64,000 nt of DNA from Microbacterium hydrocarbonoxydans (GTDB taxonomy: Bacteria > Actinomycetota > Actinomycetes > Actinomycetales > Microbacteriaceae). Location of the stretch: positions 530,610 through 594,609 of the forward strand of contig NZ_JAAKXW010000003.1 in NCBI RefSeq assembly GCF_011752045.1, in the 5' to 3' direction. The notes beneath the pieces were generated by a model. The model was not told the origin of the DNA and searched no databases. It worked only from the letters and a program-made list of their open reading frames with translations. The translations under genes were made by a program, and so were the position numbers. Shown piece after piece: positions 21,547 through 29,560 of this stretch (the stretch's first letter is position 1; each line of letters begins with the position of its first letter).

Positions 21547-21893
21547 CCGCGCTCCCCGCTTCGTCGGTGGGAACGGCCCGGCTGCACGGGGAGGATCTCC
21601 TCCGAAGCATCCCGCTGATCCCGCGGAATCTGGTGCTGGGCTTCCTGGCCGGGTACCGCCGGGTGATCTCCCCGATGTACGGAGACGTCTGCGCGTACTA
21701 CCCCTCCTGTTCCGCCTACGCTGTAGGTGCGGTGCAGCAGCACGGCGCCGTGCGGGGCGCGCTGCTCTCGGCATGGCGCATCCTGCGCTGCAATCCCTGG
21801 ACTCGAGGCGGCGTCGACGACGTCCGCCCGCATGAACATTTCCGCTACGACCTGACCGCACACGGTTTCGTCGTCCCTGCCCGAAAGGACTGA
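21543..21893 (+). CDS. yidD: membrane protein insertion efficiency factor YidD
   Basis: 116-residue YidD. The diagnostic core reads YRRVISPMYGDVCAYYPSCSAYAVGAVQQHG and then RILRCNPWTRGGVDDV. The GTG at 21543 overlaps the rnpA stop; a longer upstream frame is a shadow of rnpA. It helps YidC insert membrane proteins, and yidC follows three bases later. Confidence 0.94.
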   Translation: MTALPASSVGTARLHGEDLLRSIPLIPRNLVLGFLAGYRRVISPMYGDVCAYYPSCSAYAVGAVQQHGAVRGALLSAWRILRCNPWTRGGVDDVRPHEHFRYDLTAHGFVVPARKD

Positions 21894-21896
21894 TCG

Positions 21897-22964
21897 GTGG
21901 GTCTTGACCTTCTGTTCGCTGAAACCACGCCGTCTCCCGACGCTGGCGGTGGTTTCGACCTGATCGGGACCATCCTCTGGCCTCTCAAGTGGCTGGTCGA
22001 GCTCGTGCTCGTCGCCTGGCATTGGCTGCTCACCACGGTGGGGATGCCGGCGGCATCCGGCCTGACCTGGGTGCTGTCCATCGTCGGCCTTGTCATCGTC
22101 GTGCGCGCGGCACTGATCCCGCTCTTCGTGAAGCAGATCAAGAGCCAGCGCAAGATGATGGAAATTGCTCCTGAACTGCGAAAAGTCCAGGAGAAGTACC
22201 GCGGCAAGAAGGATCAGCTCAGCCGTGAGGCGATGAGCCGAGAGACCATGGCGCTGTACAAGAAGCACGGCACCACACCCATGTCGAGCTGTCTGCCGCT
22301 TCTCGTCCAGATGCCGGTGTTCTTCTCGCTCTACAGCGTGCTCAGCGATGTGAGCAAGCATGCCAGGGACGGTATCGGAGGCGTCGGCTTCCTGACGCCC
22401 GAGCTCACCAAGGAGTTCTACGACGCCAAGCTGTTCGGCGTCGCCTCCCTGCACCAGACCCTCGGTGACGCGGTCGACGCTCAGAACATGACGGCGATCA
22501 TCATCCTGGTCACGCTCGTCGTGCTCATGATCGCCTCGCAGTTCATCACCCAGCTGCAGATCATCTCGAAGAACCTGTCGCCGGAGGCCAAGACCGGTCA
22601 GGCGTACCAGATGCAGAAGATCATGCTCTACGTCCTGCCCCTGGGCTTCATCTTCTCCGGTGTGTTCTTCCCGCTCGGCGTCGTCATCTACTGGTTCATC
22701 TCCAACCTGTGGACCATGGGCCAGCAGTTCCTGGTCATCCGTGAGATGCCCACTCCGGGTTCCGAAGCGGCCAAGGCTCGTGAAGAGCGACTGGCTCGCA
22801 AGGGCAAGGCGATCAGCGCCTCGGGCAAGGTCGTTCCGATGTCCGTCTACGAGGCGGAGCAGCAGCGCCTGGTCGAAGAGGTCGAGAAGGCGAAGGCTGA
22901 GGCACCGAAGCGTCAGCAGCCGGTGGGCAAGAAGCGTGCGAAGAAGAAGGGCGGCGCGGCATGA
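21897..22964 (+). CDS. yidC: membrane protein insertase YidC
   Basis: 355-residue YidC/Oxa1-type insertase of Gram-positive size, lacking the large periplasmic domain. It has five hydrophobic helices. A charged cytoplasmic hairpin (KQIKSQRKMMEIAPELRKVQEKY) follows the second, and CLPLLVQMPVFFSLYSVL is the conserved core helix. The C-terminus is long, charged and Lys-rich, ending KKRAKKKGGAA. The GTG start at 21897 follows yidD closely. It overlaps jag by four bases. Confidence 0.96.
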   Translation: MGLDLLFAETTPSPDAGGGFDLIGTILWPLKWLVELVLVAWHWLLTTVGMPAASGLTWVLSIVGLVIVVRAALIPLFVKQIKSQRKMMEIAPELRKVQEKYRGKKDQLSREAMSRETMALYKKHGTTPMSSCLPLLVQMPVFFSLYSVLSDVSKHARDGIGGVGFLTPELTKEFYDAKLFGVASLHQTLGDAVDAQNMTAIIILVTLVVLMIASQFITQLQIISKNLSPEAKTGQAYQMQKIMLYVLPLGFIFSGVFFPLGVVIYWFISNLWTMGQQFLVIREMPTPGSEAAKAREERLARKGKAISASGKVVPMSVYEAEQQRLVEEVEKAKAEAPKRQQPVGKKRAKKKGGAA

Positions 22965-23452
22965 GCGAGCACATCACGGAGACCGCCGAGCCGACGGTCG
23001 CTCAGCTGGAGCACGAGGGGGATGTCGCTGCCGACTACCTCGAGGAACTGCTGGACATCGCGGACATCGACGGAGATCTGAACCTCGACGTCCGACAGGG
23101 CCGTGCGTACGTGTCGGTCGAGGCGGAGGGGGACTCCCTCGCGCTTCTCTCCGCGCCGGACACGGTCCAGGCGCTGCAGGAGCTCACCCGCCTGGCGGTG
23201 CAGAACAAGACCGGTTCGTTCTCGCGACTCATCCTCGACATCGGCGGCTCGCGGGACGCCCGGCGCCGGCAGCTTGAGACCCTGGTGAACGCGGCGGCGA
23301 GCAAGCTCGATGAAGGAGCCTCGCAGGCGTCTCTGCCTGCGATGTCCAGCTACGAGCGCAAGCTCGTGCACGACATCGCCGCGGAGCGTGGTCTCGTCTC
23401 CGAGTCCTACGGCGAGGGTGCGGACCGTCACACCGTCCTGCGTCGCCGCTGA
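22961..23452 (+). CDS. jag: KH/R3H RNA-binding protein Jag (KhpB)
   Basis: 163-residue RNA-binding protein with an acidic N-terminus. The KH-like domain spans about 25-95 (DGDLNLDVRQGRAYVSVE). The C-terminal R3H domain contains MSSYERKLVHDIAAERGLVSESYG. Together with yidC it forms the usual spoIIIJ-jag pair. A parS site begins one base after the stop codon. Confidence 0.94.
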   Translation: MSEHITETAEPTVAQLEHEGDVAADYLEELLDIADIDGDLNLDVRQGRAYVSVEAEGDSLALLSAPDTVQALQELTRLAVQNKTGSFSRLILDIGGSRDARRRQLETLVNAAASKLDEGASQASLPAMSSYERKLVHDIAAERGLVSESYGEGADRHTVLRRR

Positions 23453-23468
23453 CGTTTCACGTGAAACA
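23453..23468. other. parS site 1
   Basis: GTTTCACGTGAAAC palindrome (23454-23467), one base off the 16-base consensus at its left end. It lies between jag and rsmG and is a ParB-binding centromere site. Confidence 0.93.
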
Positions 23469-23486
23469 TTCGTGGAAGGGATGTTC

Positions 23487-24110
23487 ATGAGCCCTGTCGA
23501 ACCCGAACCGGAGAACGCTGCGGAACTCTTCGGCGACCGTATCGATGTCGCCCGCGCGTTCACCGCGGCTCTCGCGGATCAGGGTGAGGAGCGCGGGCTG
23601 ATCGGTCCGCTCGAACTGCCGCGGCTCTGGACACGTCACATCCTCAACAGCGTCATCGCGGCACCCCTGTTCCACGGCTCCGTCGCGGACATCGGCTCTG
23701 GCGCAGGGCTGCCCGGACTGGTCCTCGCGATCGCCCGACCCGATGTGCAGTGGACCCTCATCGAGCCGATGGAGCGCCGCGTCACCTGGCTCAATGAACA
23801 GGTGTCCTCGCTCGGCCTGTCGAACGTCGAGGTTCTCCGTGCGCGCGCCGAAGAGGTGCGTCGGCCGGAGGGATTCGACGTGGTCACCGCTCGCGCGGTC
23901 AGCGCACTGCGCACACTGATTCCGATCACCGCGCCGCTCGTCCGCGATGGGGGAGAGCTCACCCTCCTCAAGGGCATGAACGCGGCGAACGAGATCGACG
24001 CGGCGCAGAAGCAGATCAAGAAGTTCCGGCTGTCGGATGTGCGCGTCGAGGTTCTCGGTGAGGGAGTCCTGCCGGAGACGACCCGGGTGGTTCGGGCCAC
24101 GGTGCGGTAG
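23487..24110 (+). CDS. rsmG: 16S rRNA (guanine527-N7)-methyltransferase
   Basis: 207-residue SAM-dependent methyltransferase. The SAM motif DIGSGAGLPGLVLAI is near residue 70. LWTRHILNS and RAVSALRTLIPITAPLV are family segments. Of the nearby in-frame ATGs, 23487 (MSPVEPEPEN) is chosen because GGAAGG lies at the right distance. The gene sits between jag and parA as in most actinobacteria and is flanked by parS sites on both sides. Confidence 0.95.
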   Translation: MSPVEPEPENAAELFGDRIDVARAFTAALADQGEERGLIGPLELPRLWTRHILNSVIAAPLFHGSVADIGSGAGLPGLVLAIARPDVQWTLIEPMERRVTWLNEQVSSLGLSNVEVLRARAEEVRRPEGFDVVTARAVSALRTLIPITAPLVRDGGELTLLKGMNAANEIDAAQKQIKKFRLSDVRVEVLGEGVLPETTRVVRATVR

Positions 24111-24124
24111 TTCCGCCTACGGAG

Positions 24125-24140
24125 TGTTTCACGTGAAACA
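24125..24140. other. parS site 2
   Basis: Perfect TGTTTCACGTGAAACA, 14 bases after the rsmG stop and just outside the left arm of the inverted repeat. Confidence 0.95.
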
Positions 24141-24143
24141 TTC

Positions 24144-24404
24144 GTGGGTGTGGGGGGCAGCGTCGTGCTTCGCTCGACGGCTGCGGTTCTAGGGATTCTG
24201 CGGTGGCGGGCTCCGGGATGCTCCTCCTCATTCGCAGAGCAGGTTCCCTCCCGCTCCGCGGGTCCCTCCCGATGCTCATTCGGAGGACATCCCTGCGCCC
24301 TGACATCCCGAGCATCATGATGCTCTTCGGTGATCAGTGACTGCACCCTCCTCTCTTGGAGATATGGGTAGGGCAGCGTCTCGCTGCGCTCGACGACTGC
24401 GTGC
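24144..24404. repeat. left arm of 260-bp inverted repeat
   Basis: This arm is the near-identical inverted complement of 25201-25461. Over the central 130 bases (about 24207-24341) only two substitutions are seen. It contains two copies of the dispersed 18-base core (24161-24178 and 24377-24394) and a palindrome whose stem reads GGGATG...CATCCC. No coding frame in it looks real; matching frames in both arms only reflect the repeat. Confidence 0.9.
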
Positions 24405-24519
24405 GTAGACACGCAGACGTTGCGTGGGTAACCCTCGCTTTTGAAGCACTGAGTGCGGGCATTCTGGGAAGGTCGGGCTTTGAGTGAGGGGAGGAGCGAG
24501 GAACGCCCCGGGGGTGATG

Positions 24520-24535
24520 TGTTTCACGTGAAACA
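24520..24535. other. parS site 3
   Basis: Perfect TGTTTCACGTGAAACA inside the inverted-repeat cassette. Confidence 0.95.
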
Positions 24536-24637
24536 TTGAGGCATTGGGCTCGATGCTCGTTGGTATGCGACCGCAGTAGAGATCATGGTGCGGCTGGCGG
24601 GCCGGTGCTGAATGTGGGTGTGGGGGAGAGGGGATCG

Positions 24638-24653
24638 TGTTTCACGTGAAACA
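24638..24653. other. parS site 4
   Basis: Perfect TGTTTCACGTGAAACA, 118 bases from site 3 and ending eight bases before the start of the orphan gene at 24662. Confidence 0.95.
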
Positions 24654-24661
24654 TCGGCAGG

Positions 24662-25141
24662 ATGAGTGCCGTGGAGTATCTGAAGATCGCTGTCCCTGCG
24701 GGCCTCTGGACACGAGTGGACAGCTGTGTCGACAACACGATGGCGACCGATGTCGTTGAGCTGAATATGGAGTCCGTGATCAACGGTGCCTGTGTGCGAG
24801 ATGTGGGCTGGAGAGCATCGGCTGCTTTCGACGGTGAACGCGATGAATGGGGCCTGCCTCCCCTGGACCATCTGCTCCCGGTCGTCCTTCAGCGTTCCCA
24901 CTGGGAGTGGACCATCGAACAGCTGGACAGATGGATGATGTACGAGAGTGACAAGACGCTGGTCCGCGCGCGACCACGTCCTCAACGCCCTCCGCTCACT
25001 CTGACTCCACGCGAATCTTCCCCGGTCGTATCCCTCGAAAGACGCGAGGAGAGTCATACCGTCGGGCACTCCATCGCCTCACATGCCGACCCGTCAGGCG
25101 CCTGGGCACACGAGGGCACCGCAAGTCCATGTTTCACGTGA
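24662..25141 (+). CDS. orphan hypothetical protein inside the parS cassette
   Basis: A 159-codon frame with no family I recognise. The first 110 residues look protein-like: mixed composition, six Trp, predicted helices (WTIEQLDRWMMYESDKTL), and third positions about three-quarters G/C. The last 45 residues are Pro/Arg/Ser-rich and less convincing. The stop codon falls inside parS site 5, and an AGG sits directly against the ATG, so translation signals are weak. GC content looks lower than in the neighbours. It may be a real accessory gene or a degenerating remnant. The opposite strand also has an open frame, but its composition is poorer. Confidence 0.45.
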   Translation: MSAVEYLKIAVPAGLWTRVDSCVDNTMATDVVELNMESVINGACVRDVGWRASAAFDGERDEWGLPPLDHLLPVVLQRSHWEWTIEQLDRWMMYESDKTLVRARPRPQRPPLTLTPRESSPVVSLERREESHTVGHSIASHADPSGAWAHEGTASPCFT

Positions 25142-25145
25142 AACA
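25130..25145. other. parS site 5
   Basis: Perfect TGTTTCACGTGAAACA overlapping the 3' end and stop codon of the orphan frame. Confidence 0.95.
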
Positions 25146-25200
25146 TGACACCGTGGGCCGACTCGCCTCCTCCGGCCCACCCAACGACCACGAGCTGTTC

Positions 25201-25461
25201 GCACGCAGTCGTCGAGCGCAGCGAGACGCTGCCCACCCATACTTCCAAGGGAGGGTGTAGTCACTGATCACCGAAGAGCATCATGATGCTCGGGATGTCA
25301 GGGCGCAGGGATGTCCTCCGAATGAGCATCGGGAGGGGCCCGCGGAGCGGGAGGGAACCCGCTCTGCGAATGAGGAGGAGCATCCCGGAGCCCGTCACCG
25401 AGATTCCCTGGAAACCGCAGCCGTCGAGCGAAGCACGACGATCCCCCCGATCGCCACCCAC
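25201..25461. repeat. right arm of 260-bp inverted repeat
   Basis: Inverted complement of 24144-24404. It carries the dispersed 18-base core at 25211-25228 and 25423-25440. It fills most of the gap before parA. No gene is supported in the 380 bases from 25142 to 25521 beyond this arm and the parA leader. Confidence 0.9.
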
Positions 25462-25521
25462 TCACCGCTCAGCAACGTCCTCAACAGCGATTAGAGTGGA
25501 ACACGGCCCCGAAAGGAGTGG

Positions 25522-26442
25522 ATGTTTCACGTGAAACAGTCCGAAAAGGCATCACCGAACACCTTCGGGATGGACACACCCCTCGCACGGGAGCTCGCAG
25601 ACCTCTCCGCCCGCCGAAAAGTGCTGGAGTCGGTCACCGTGGAGTTCTCCGGCGAGACCCGGGTGCTGACCGTCTCCAACCAGAAGGGCGGGGTCGGCAA
25701 GACGACGACGGCGGTGAACATCGCCTCGGCCCTCGCCTCCCTCGGCGCCAAGGTGCTGGTCATCGACCTCGACCCGCAGGGGAACGCATCGACAGCGCTG
25801 GGAGTTCCGCACAGCGGTGACATCCCCAGCGTCTACGACGTGCTGATCGAGGAGTTCCCCCTCGCGGACATCGTGCAGCAGAGCCCGGAGAGCGAGAATC
25901 TCTTCTGCGCGCCGAGCACCATCCACCTCGCCGGCGCCGAGATCGAGCTCGTGGCGCAGGTCGCCCGCGAGCACCGGCTCCGTCGGGCGCTGCTGGACTA
26001 CCTCGAGACCTACCCGATGGACTTCGTGATCATCGACTGCCCGCCGTCGCTGGGGCTCCTCACGATCAACGCCTTCACGGCGGCATCCGAGGTGTTCATC
26101 CCGATCCAATGCGAGTACTACGCACTGGAGGGGTTGAGCCAGCTGCTCGGCAGCATCCAGATGATCCAGAAGCACCTGAATCCCGCACTTCACCTGTCGA
26201 CGATCCTGCTGACGATGTACGACGGTCGGACCCGTCTCGCGCAGCAGGTCGCCGACGAGGTCCGCAATCACTTCCCGACCCAGGTGCTGAACACCGTCAT
26301 CCCGCGCTCGGTGCGGGTGTCGGAGGCGCCGAGTTTCGGGCAGACCGTGATCGCCTACGATGGGCAGTCGGCCGGCGCTGTCGCGTACCGCGAAGCCGCC
26401 GTCGAGATCGCGTCGCGTGCGACGCAGAGCAAGGAGAGATGA
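25522..26442 (+). CDS. parA: chromosome partitioning ATPase ParA
   Basis: 306-residue ParA/Soj ATPase. The deviant Walker A is SNQKGGVGKTTTAVN (near residues 52-66). Walker A' is VIDLDPQGNASTALG. Walker B is FVIIDCPPSLGLLT. The ATG at 25522 has AAAGGAG four bases upstream and is fused to a parS palindrome. With ParB it separates newly replicated origins. It overlaps or abuts parB. Confidence 0.96.
   Translation: MFHVKQSEKASPNTFGMDTPLARELADLSARRKVLESVTVEFSGETRVLTVSNQKGGVGKTTTAVNIASALASLGAKVLVIDLDPQGNASTALGVPHSGDIPSVYDVLIEEFPLADIVQQSPESENLFCAPSTIHLAGAEIELVAQVAREHRLRRALLDYLETYPMDFVIIDCPPSLGLLTINAFTAASEVFIPIQCEYYALEGLSQLLGSIQMIQKHLNPALHLSTILLTMYDGRTRLAQQVADEVRNHFPTQVLNTVIPRSVRVSEAPSFGQTVIAYDGQSAGAVAYREAAVEIASRATQSKER
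25523..25538. other. parS site 6 overlapping the parA start codon
   Basis: Perfect TGTTTCACGTGAAACA beginning at the second base of the parA ATG, so the protein starts Met-Phe-His-Val-Lys-Gln. Confidence 0.95.
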
Positions 26443-27419
26443 TGGCCAAGCGCACAGGACTGGGCCGGGGGATCGGCGCCCTGATCCCGACGGCCGATCA
26501 GGCGGAGCGTCCCGTCGACGTGTTCTTCCCGGGGGCGAACCTCCGGCCGGTCCCGGACGGGCCCGCAGCCGAGACGACCGTCGCAGAGGAGGAGCCCGCA
26601 CTCGAGAGCGTGCCCGGCATCCATCTCATCCAGGTCGATCCGCTCAAGATCGTGCCGAACCCGCGACAGCCGCGTACGCACTTCGACGCCGAGGACCTCG
26701 CTGAGCTGGTGCACAGCGTCCGCGAGTTCGGCGTCCTGCAGCCGGTCGTGGTCCGCAGGAACAACGACGGCGACTATGAGCTCATCATGGGTGAGCGCCG
26801 CACGCGCGCCGCTCGGGAAGCCGGGCTCGACCTCATCCCGGCGATCGTCCGCGACACCGCCGACGAGGACCTCCTTCGTGACGCGCTGCTCGAGAACCTG
26901 CACCGCTCGGAGCTGAACCCGCTGGAGGAGGCGTCGGCGTACCAGCAGCTGCTCGAGGACTTCGGCATCACGCAGGAGGAGCTGGCTACCCGGATCGGAC
27001 GCTCCCGACCGCAGATCAGCAACACGATCCGTCTTCTCAAGCTGCCCGTCCCGGTGCAGCAGCGCGTCGCCGCCGGAGTGCTCACCGCCGGACACGCGCG
27101 CGCGATCCTCAGCCTTGAGACCCCCGAGGCCATGCAGCGTCTGGCCGACAAGGTCGTGAACGAGGACCTCTCGGTGCGTGCCACCGAGGTGGCGGCGAAG
27201 ACCGAGCCGACCTCTCCCGGTCGCAGCGCGAAGGCGACTCCCGGTGCACGCCGCGCCTACCTCGACGAGGTGGCCGGCAAGCTCGGCGACCGGCTGAACA
27301 CGCGGGTCCAGATCTCTCTCGGCGCTCGGAAAGGCCAGGTCAAGATCGATTTCGCATCGATCCAGGATCTCAATCGCATCCTCGGCGAGCTCGGCGAGGA
27401 GAGCTACGGCCGCGGCTGA
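26442..27419 (+). CDS. parB: chromosome partitioning protein ParB
   Basis: 325-residue ParB. The N-terminal MAKRTGLGRGIGALIP box contacts ParA. The ParB/Sulfiredoxin domain contains NPRQPRTHF and GERRTRAAREAGL (CTP-binding region). The helix-turn-helix contains TQEELATRIGRSRPQISNTIRLLKLP. Two adjacent ATGs exist at 26439 and 26442; the second has better spacing to AAGGAG. It binds the six parS sites just upstream and spreads along DNA. Confidence 0.96.
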   Translation: MAKRTGLGRGIGALIPTADQAERPVDVFFPGANLRPVPDGPAAETTVAEEEPALESVPGIHLIQVDPLKIVPNPRQPRTHFDAEDLAELVHSVREFGVLQPVVVRRNNDGDYELIMGERRTRAAREAGLDLIPAIVRDTADEDLLRDALLENLHRSELNPLEEASAYQQLLEDFGITQEELATRIGRSRPQISNTIRLLKLPVPVQQRVAAGVLTAGHARAILSLETPEAMQRLADKVVNEDLSVRATEVAAKTEPTSPGRSAKATPGARRAYLDEVAGKLGDRLNTRVQISLGARKGQVKIDFASIQDLNRILGELGEESYGRG

Positions 27420-27434
27420 CGGCATCCGCTCGAT

Positions 27435-27478
27435 CGAAGAACCGCGTGTCGCAGATCCCTGTGGCGCGCGGTTCTTCG
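27435..27478 (+). terminator. parAB terminator
   Basis: A perfect 12-bp stem (27435-27446 with 27467-27478), 16 bases past the parB stop and followed by TTGTG. Confidence 0.75.
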
Positions 27479-27544
27479 TTGTGTCAGGGTGTTGACCACC
27501 GGCGTCTCGCCGATGGTCGACGAAGACTGATCGGAGGGGTGGCG

Positions 27545-29005
27545 ATGGCCGGACACGGAGGGGCAGCAACCGAAGAGGAGTCGATCTTCGAAGAAGAAGG
27601 GGACTCGCGCAGCGCGGGGGTCATCCGGATCGCCGTCGTGGCGGCGCTGGGTGGATTCCTGTTCGGGTACGACAGCGCGGTGATCAACGGGGCGGTGGCC
27701 GCGGTCGAGAAGACATTCGAGGCGGACCCCATCGCGCTCGGGTTCGCCGTGGCATCCGCTCTCATCGGCGCCGCCGTCGGCGCACTGATGGCGGGCCGCA
27801 TCGCCGACCGGGTCGGCAGGCTCGCCGTCATGAAGATCGCGGCGGTGCTGTTCCTCGCCTCGGCGATCGTCACCGGGCTGGCGCCCGATCTCTGGGTGCT
27901 CGTCGCCGGGCGCATCGTCGGCGGTCTCGGAGTCGGGATGGCGTCGGTGATCGCGCCGGCCTACATCGCCGAGATCGCTCCGGCGCGCATCCGCGGCCGG
28001 CTGGCGTCGCTGCAGCAGCTGGCGATCGTCACCGGCATCTTCGTCTCGCTGCTCGTGGACTTCCTCATCGCCACAGCGGCCGGTGGCTCCGCTGAGCCGT
28101 TCTGGTGGGGGCTGGACGCCTGGCAGTGGATGTTCCTCGCGATGGCCGTGCCCGCGATCGTCTACGGGGGACTGGCCCTCACGATCCCGGAGTCCCCGCG
28201 CTACCTGGTCGCCAACCACCGGGTGGAGGAGGCGAAGGCCGTCCTGTCGAAGCTGATGGGGCCGGACAAGATCGAGACGACCGTCATCCGCATCCGGGAG
28301 ACCATGGAGCGCTCGACGAAGCCCTCCTGGGCCGATCTCAAGACTCCCGGCGGCAGGATCGCGGGCATCGTCTGGGTGGGTCTGCTGCTGTCCGTGTTCC
28401 AGCAGTTCGTCGGCATCAACGTGATCTTCTACTACTCGAACATCCTCTGGGAGGCCGTCGGCTTCGACGAGTCCCAGGCGTTCGTGATCACCGTCATCAG
28501 CGCGGTGATCAACATCCTCACGACGCTCATCGCGATCGCGACGATCGACCGGTTCGGTCGCAAGCCGCTGCTGCTCATCGGATCGATCGGCATGACGGTC
28601 ACGCTCGCCACGATGGCCGTGATCTTCGGGACGGCCCCTGTCGTGGACGGCGCGCCCGTGCTCGACGGCGCATCCGGACCGATCGCCCTGATCGCGGCGA
28701 ACCTGTTCGTGATCGCCTTCGGCATGTCGTGGGGACCCGTCGTCTGGGTGCTGCTCGGCGAGATGTTCCCGAACCGGATGCGCGCGGCGGCGCTGTCCCT
28801 CGCGGCGGCGGGGCAGTGGGTGGCGAACTGGGTCATCACGGTGTCGTTCCCCGGCCTCAAGGACCTGTCGCTCGGCCTCGCCTACGGCCTCTACGCGACG
28901 TTCGCTCTGCTGTCGCTGCTGTTCGTCTGGCGGTTCGTGCAGGAGACGAAGGGCAAGTCGCTGGAGGACATGACGGGGAGCGTCGCGGCGCCTGGCAGCC
29001 ATTGA
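27545..29005 (+). CDS. MFS sugar porter family transporter
   Basis: 486-residue transporter with about twelve membrane helices. Sugar-porter signatures are present: GGFLFGYDSAVINGAV in helix 1, GRIADRVGRLAVM in the 2-3 loop, GRIVGGLGVGMASVIAPAYIAEIAPARIRGRLASLQQL, PESPRYL, and IDRFGRKPLLLIG. It probably imports a hexose or pentose by proton symport. The ATG at 27545 has GGAGG seven bases upstream. It is monocistronic, with hairpins on both sides. The substrate cannot be read from the sequence. Confidence 0.92.
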   Translation: MAGHGGAATEEESIFEEEGDSRSAGVIRIAVVAALGGFLFGYDSAVINGAVAAVEKTFEADPIALGFAVASALIGAAVGALMAGRIADRVGRLAVMKIAAVLFLASAIVTGLAPDLWVLVAGRIVGGLGVGMASVIAPAYIAEIAPARIRGRLASLQQLAIVTGIFVSLLVDFLIATAAGGSAEPFWWGLDAWQWMFLAMAVPAIVYGGLALTIPESPRYLVANHRVEEAKAVLSKLMGPDKIETTVIRIRETMERSTKPSWADLKTPGGRIAGIVWVGLLLSVFQQFVGINVIFYYSNILWEAVGFDESQAFVITVISAVINILTTLIAIATIDRFGRKPLLLIGSIGMTVTLATMAVIFGTAPVVDGAPVLDGASGPIALIAANLFVIAFGMSWGPVVWVLLGEMFPNRMRAAALSLAAAGQWVANWVITVSFPGLKDLSLGLAYGLYATFALLSLLFVWRFVQETKGKSLEDMTGSVAAPGSH

Positions 29006-29008
29006 GCA

Positions 29009-29049
29009 CAGAGCGGATGCCGAGGCGGTGGACCCCGGCATCCGCTCTG
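29009..29049 (+). terminator. terminator of the sugar transporter
   Basis: A perfect 14-bp stem (29009-29022 with 29036-29049) starts four bases after the stop codon. Confidence 0.75.
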
Positions 29050-29065
29050 CACGTAGGCTGGAACC

Positions 29066-29395
29066 ATGAGCGAGTCCGTTCCCCGCCGCGCCAGCCTCGA
29101 GGTGCTGCGCGCCGAGGCGGCCGACGAGCTCGCGGTGCTCATCCAGGAGCGCCTGCTCGGGGGAGAGGACCCCTGGGAGTTCATGGAGGAGCTGCCGAGC
29201 GTCGACGAGCTCGTCGTCTACCTGCTCCGCGCCGACAACATCGCTGCGAACGACGGGGTACGGCCGAACGAGGCCCGTCACTACCGGGTGCTGCGGCAGA
29301 TCGCGCTCGAGTACCCGGAGCTCACGCCCGCGGTGTGGGGGCTACTCGACGAGAAGCAGCGGCACCGTCGCTGGGATCCGACCGTCGCCTCCTGA
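29066..29395 (+). CDS. small conserved-looking hypothetical protein
   Basis: 109-residue acidic, helical, soluble protein containing RASLEVLRAEAADELAVLIQERLLGG and DEKQRHRRWDP. No family is recognised. A TAGGCT -10-like element (29054-29059) ends six bases before the ATG, suggesting a leaderless transcript. It stands alone between two hairpins. Confidence 0.75.
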   Translation: MSESVPRRASLEVLRAEAADELAVLIQERLLGGEDPWEFMEELPSVDELVVYLLRADNIAANDGVRPNEARHYRVLRQIALEYPELTPAVWGLLDEKQRHRRWDPTVAS

Positions 29396-29490
29396 GCCCA
29401 TGCCGCGGATGCTCGTCGGATCGGAACCTCGGACGCCAGGTCGAGAACCGCATCCGACCCGACCGGTGTCGGACAAGGGCTGAACGACGA

Positions 29491-29525
29491 AAGGGCCGTC
29501 ACTTCCCCGGGAAGTGACGGCCCTT
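29491..29525. terminator. bidirectional terminator before trxA
   Basis: A nearly perfect palindrome with 17-base arms (29491-29507 and 29509-29525). It lies between convergent genes (29395 plus, 29561 minus) and has TTTCG after the stem on the minus strand. Confidence 0.8.
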
Positions 29526-29560
29526 CGCTTCGCCGGGCTCGACGGCCCGCGGGAAGACGC

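Noticed and set aside
24524..25069. Minus-strand frame of 181 codons in the parS cassette
   Set aside because: Poorer codon pattern and composition than the overlapping plus-strand frame; it begins in a parS site by chance.
24016..25534. Matching short frames starting MMLGMSGRRDVLRMSIGR in the two inverted arms
   Set aside because: They arise from the repeat itself, start without ribosome sites and diverge outside the arms.
27404..29281. Minus-strand open frame of 625 codons opposite the sugar transporter
   Set aside because: Shadow of the MFS gene; no domain, very high Arg/Asp/His content.
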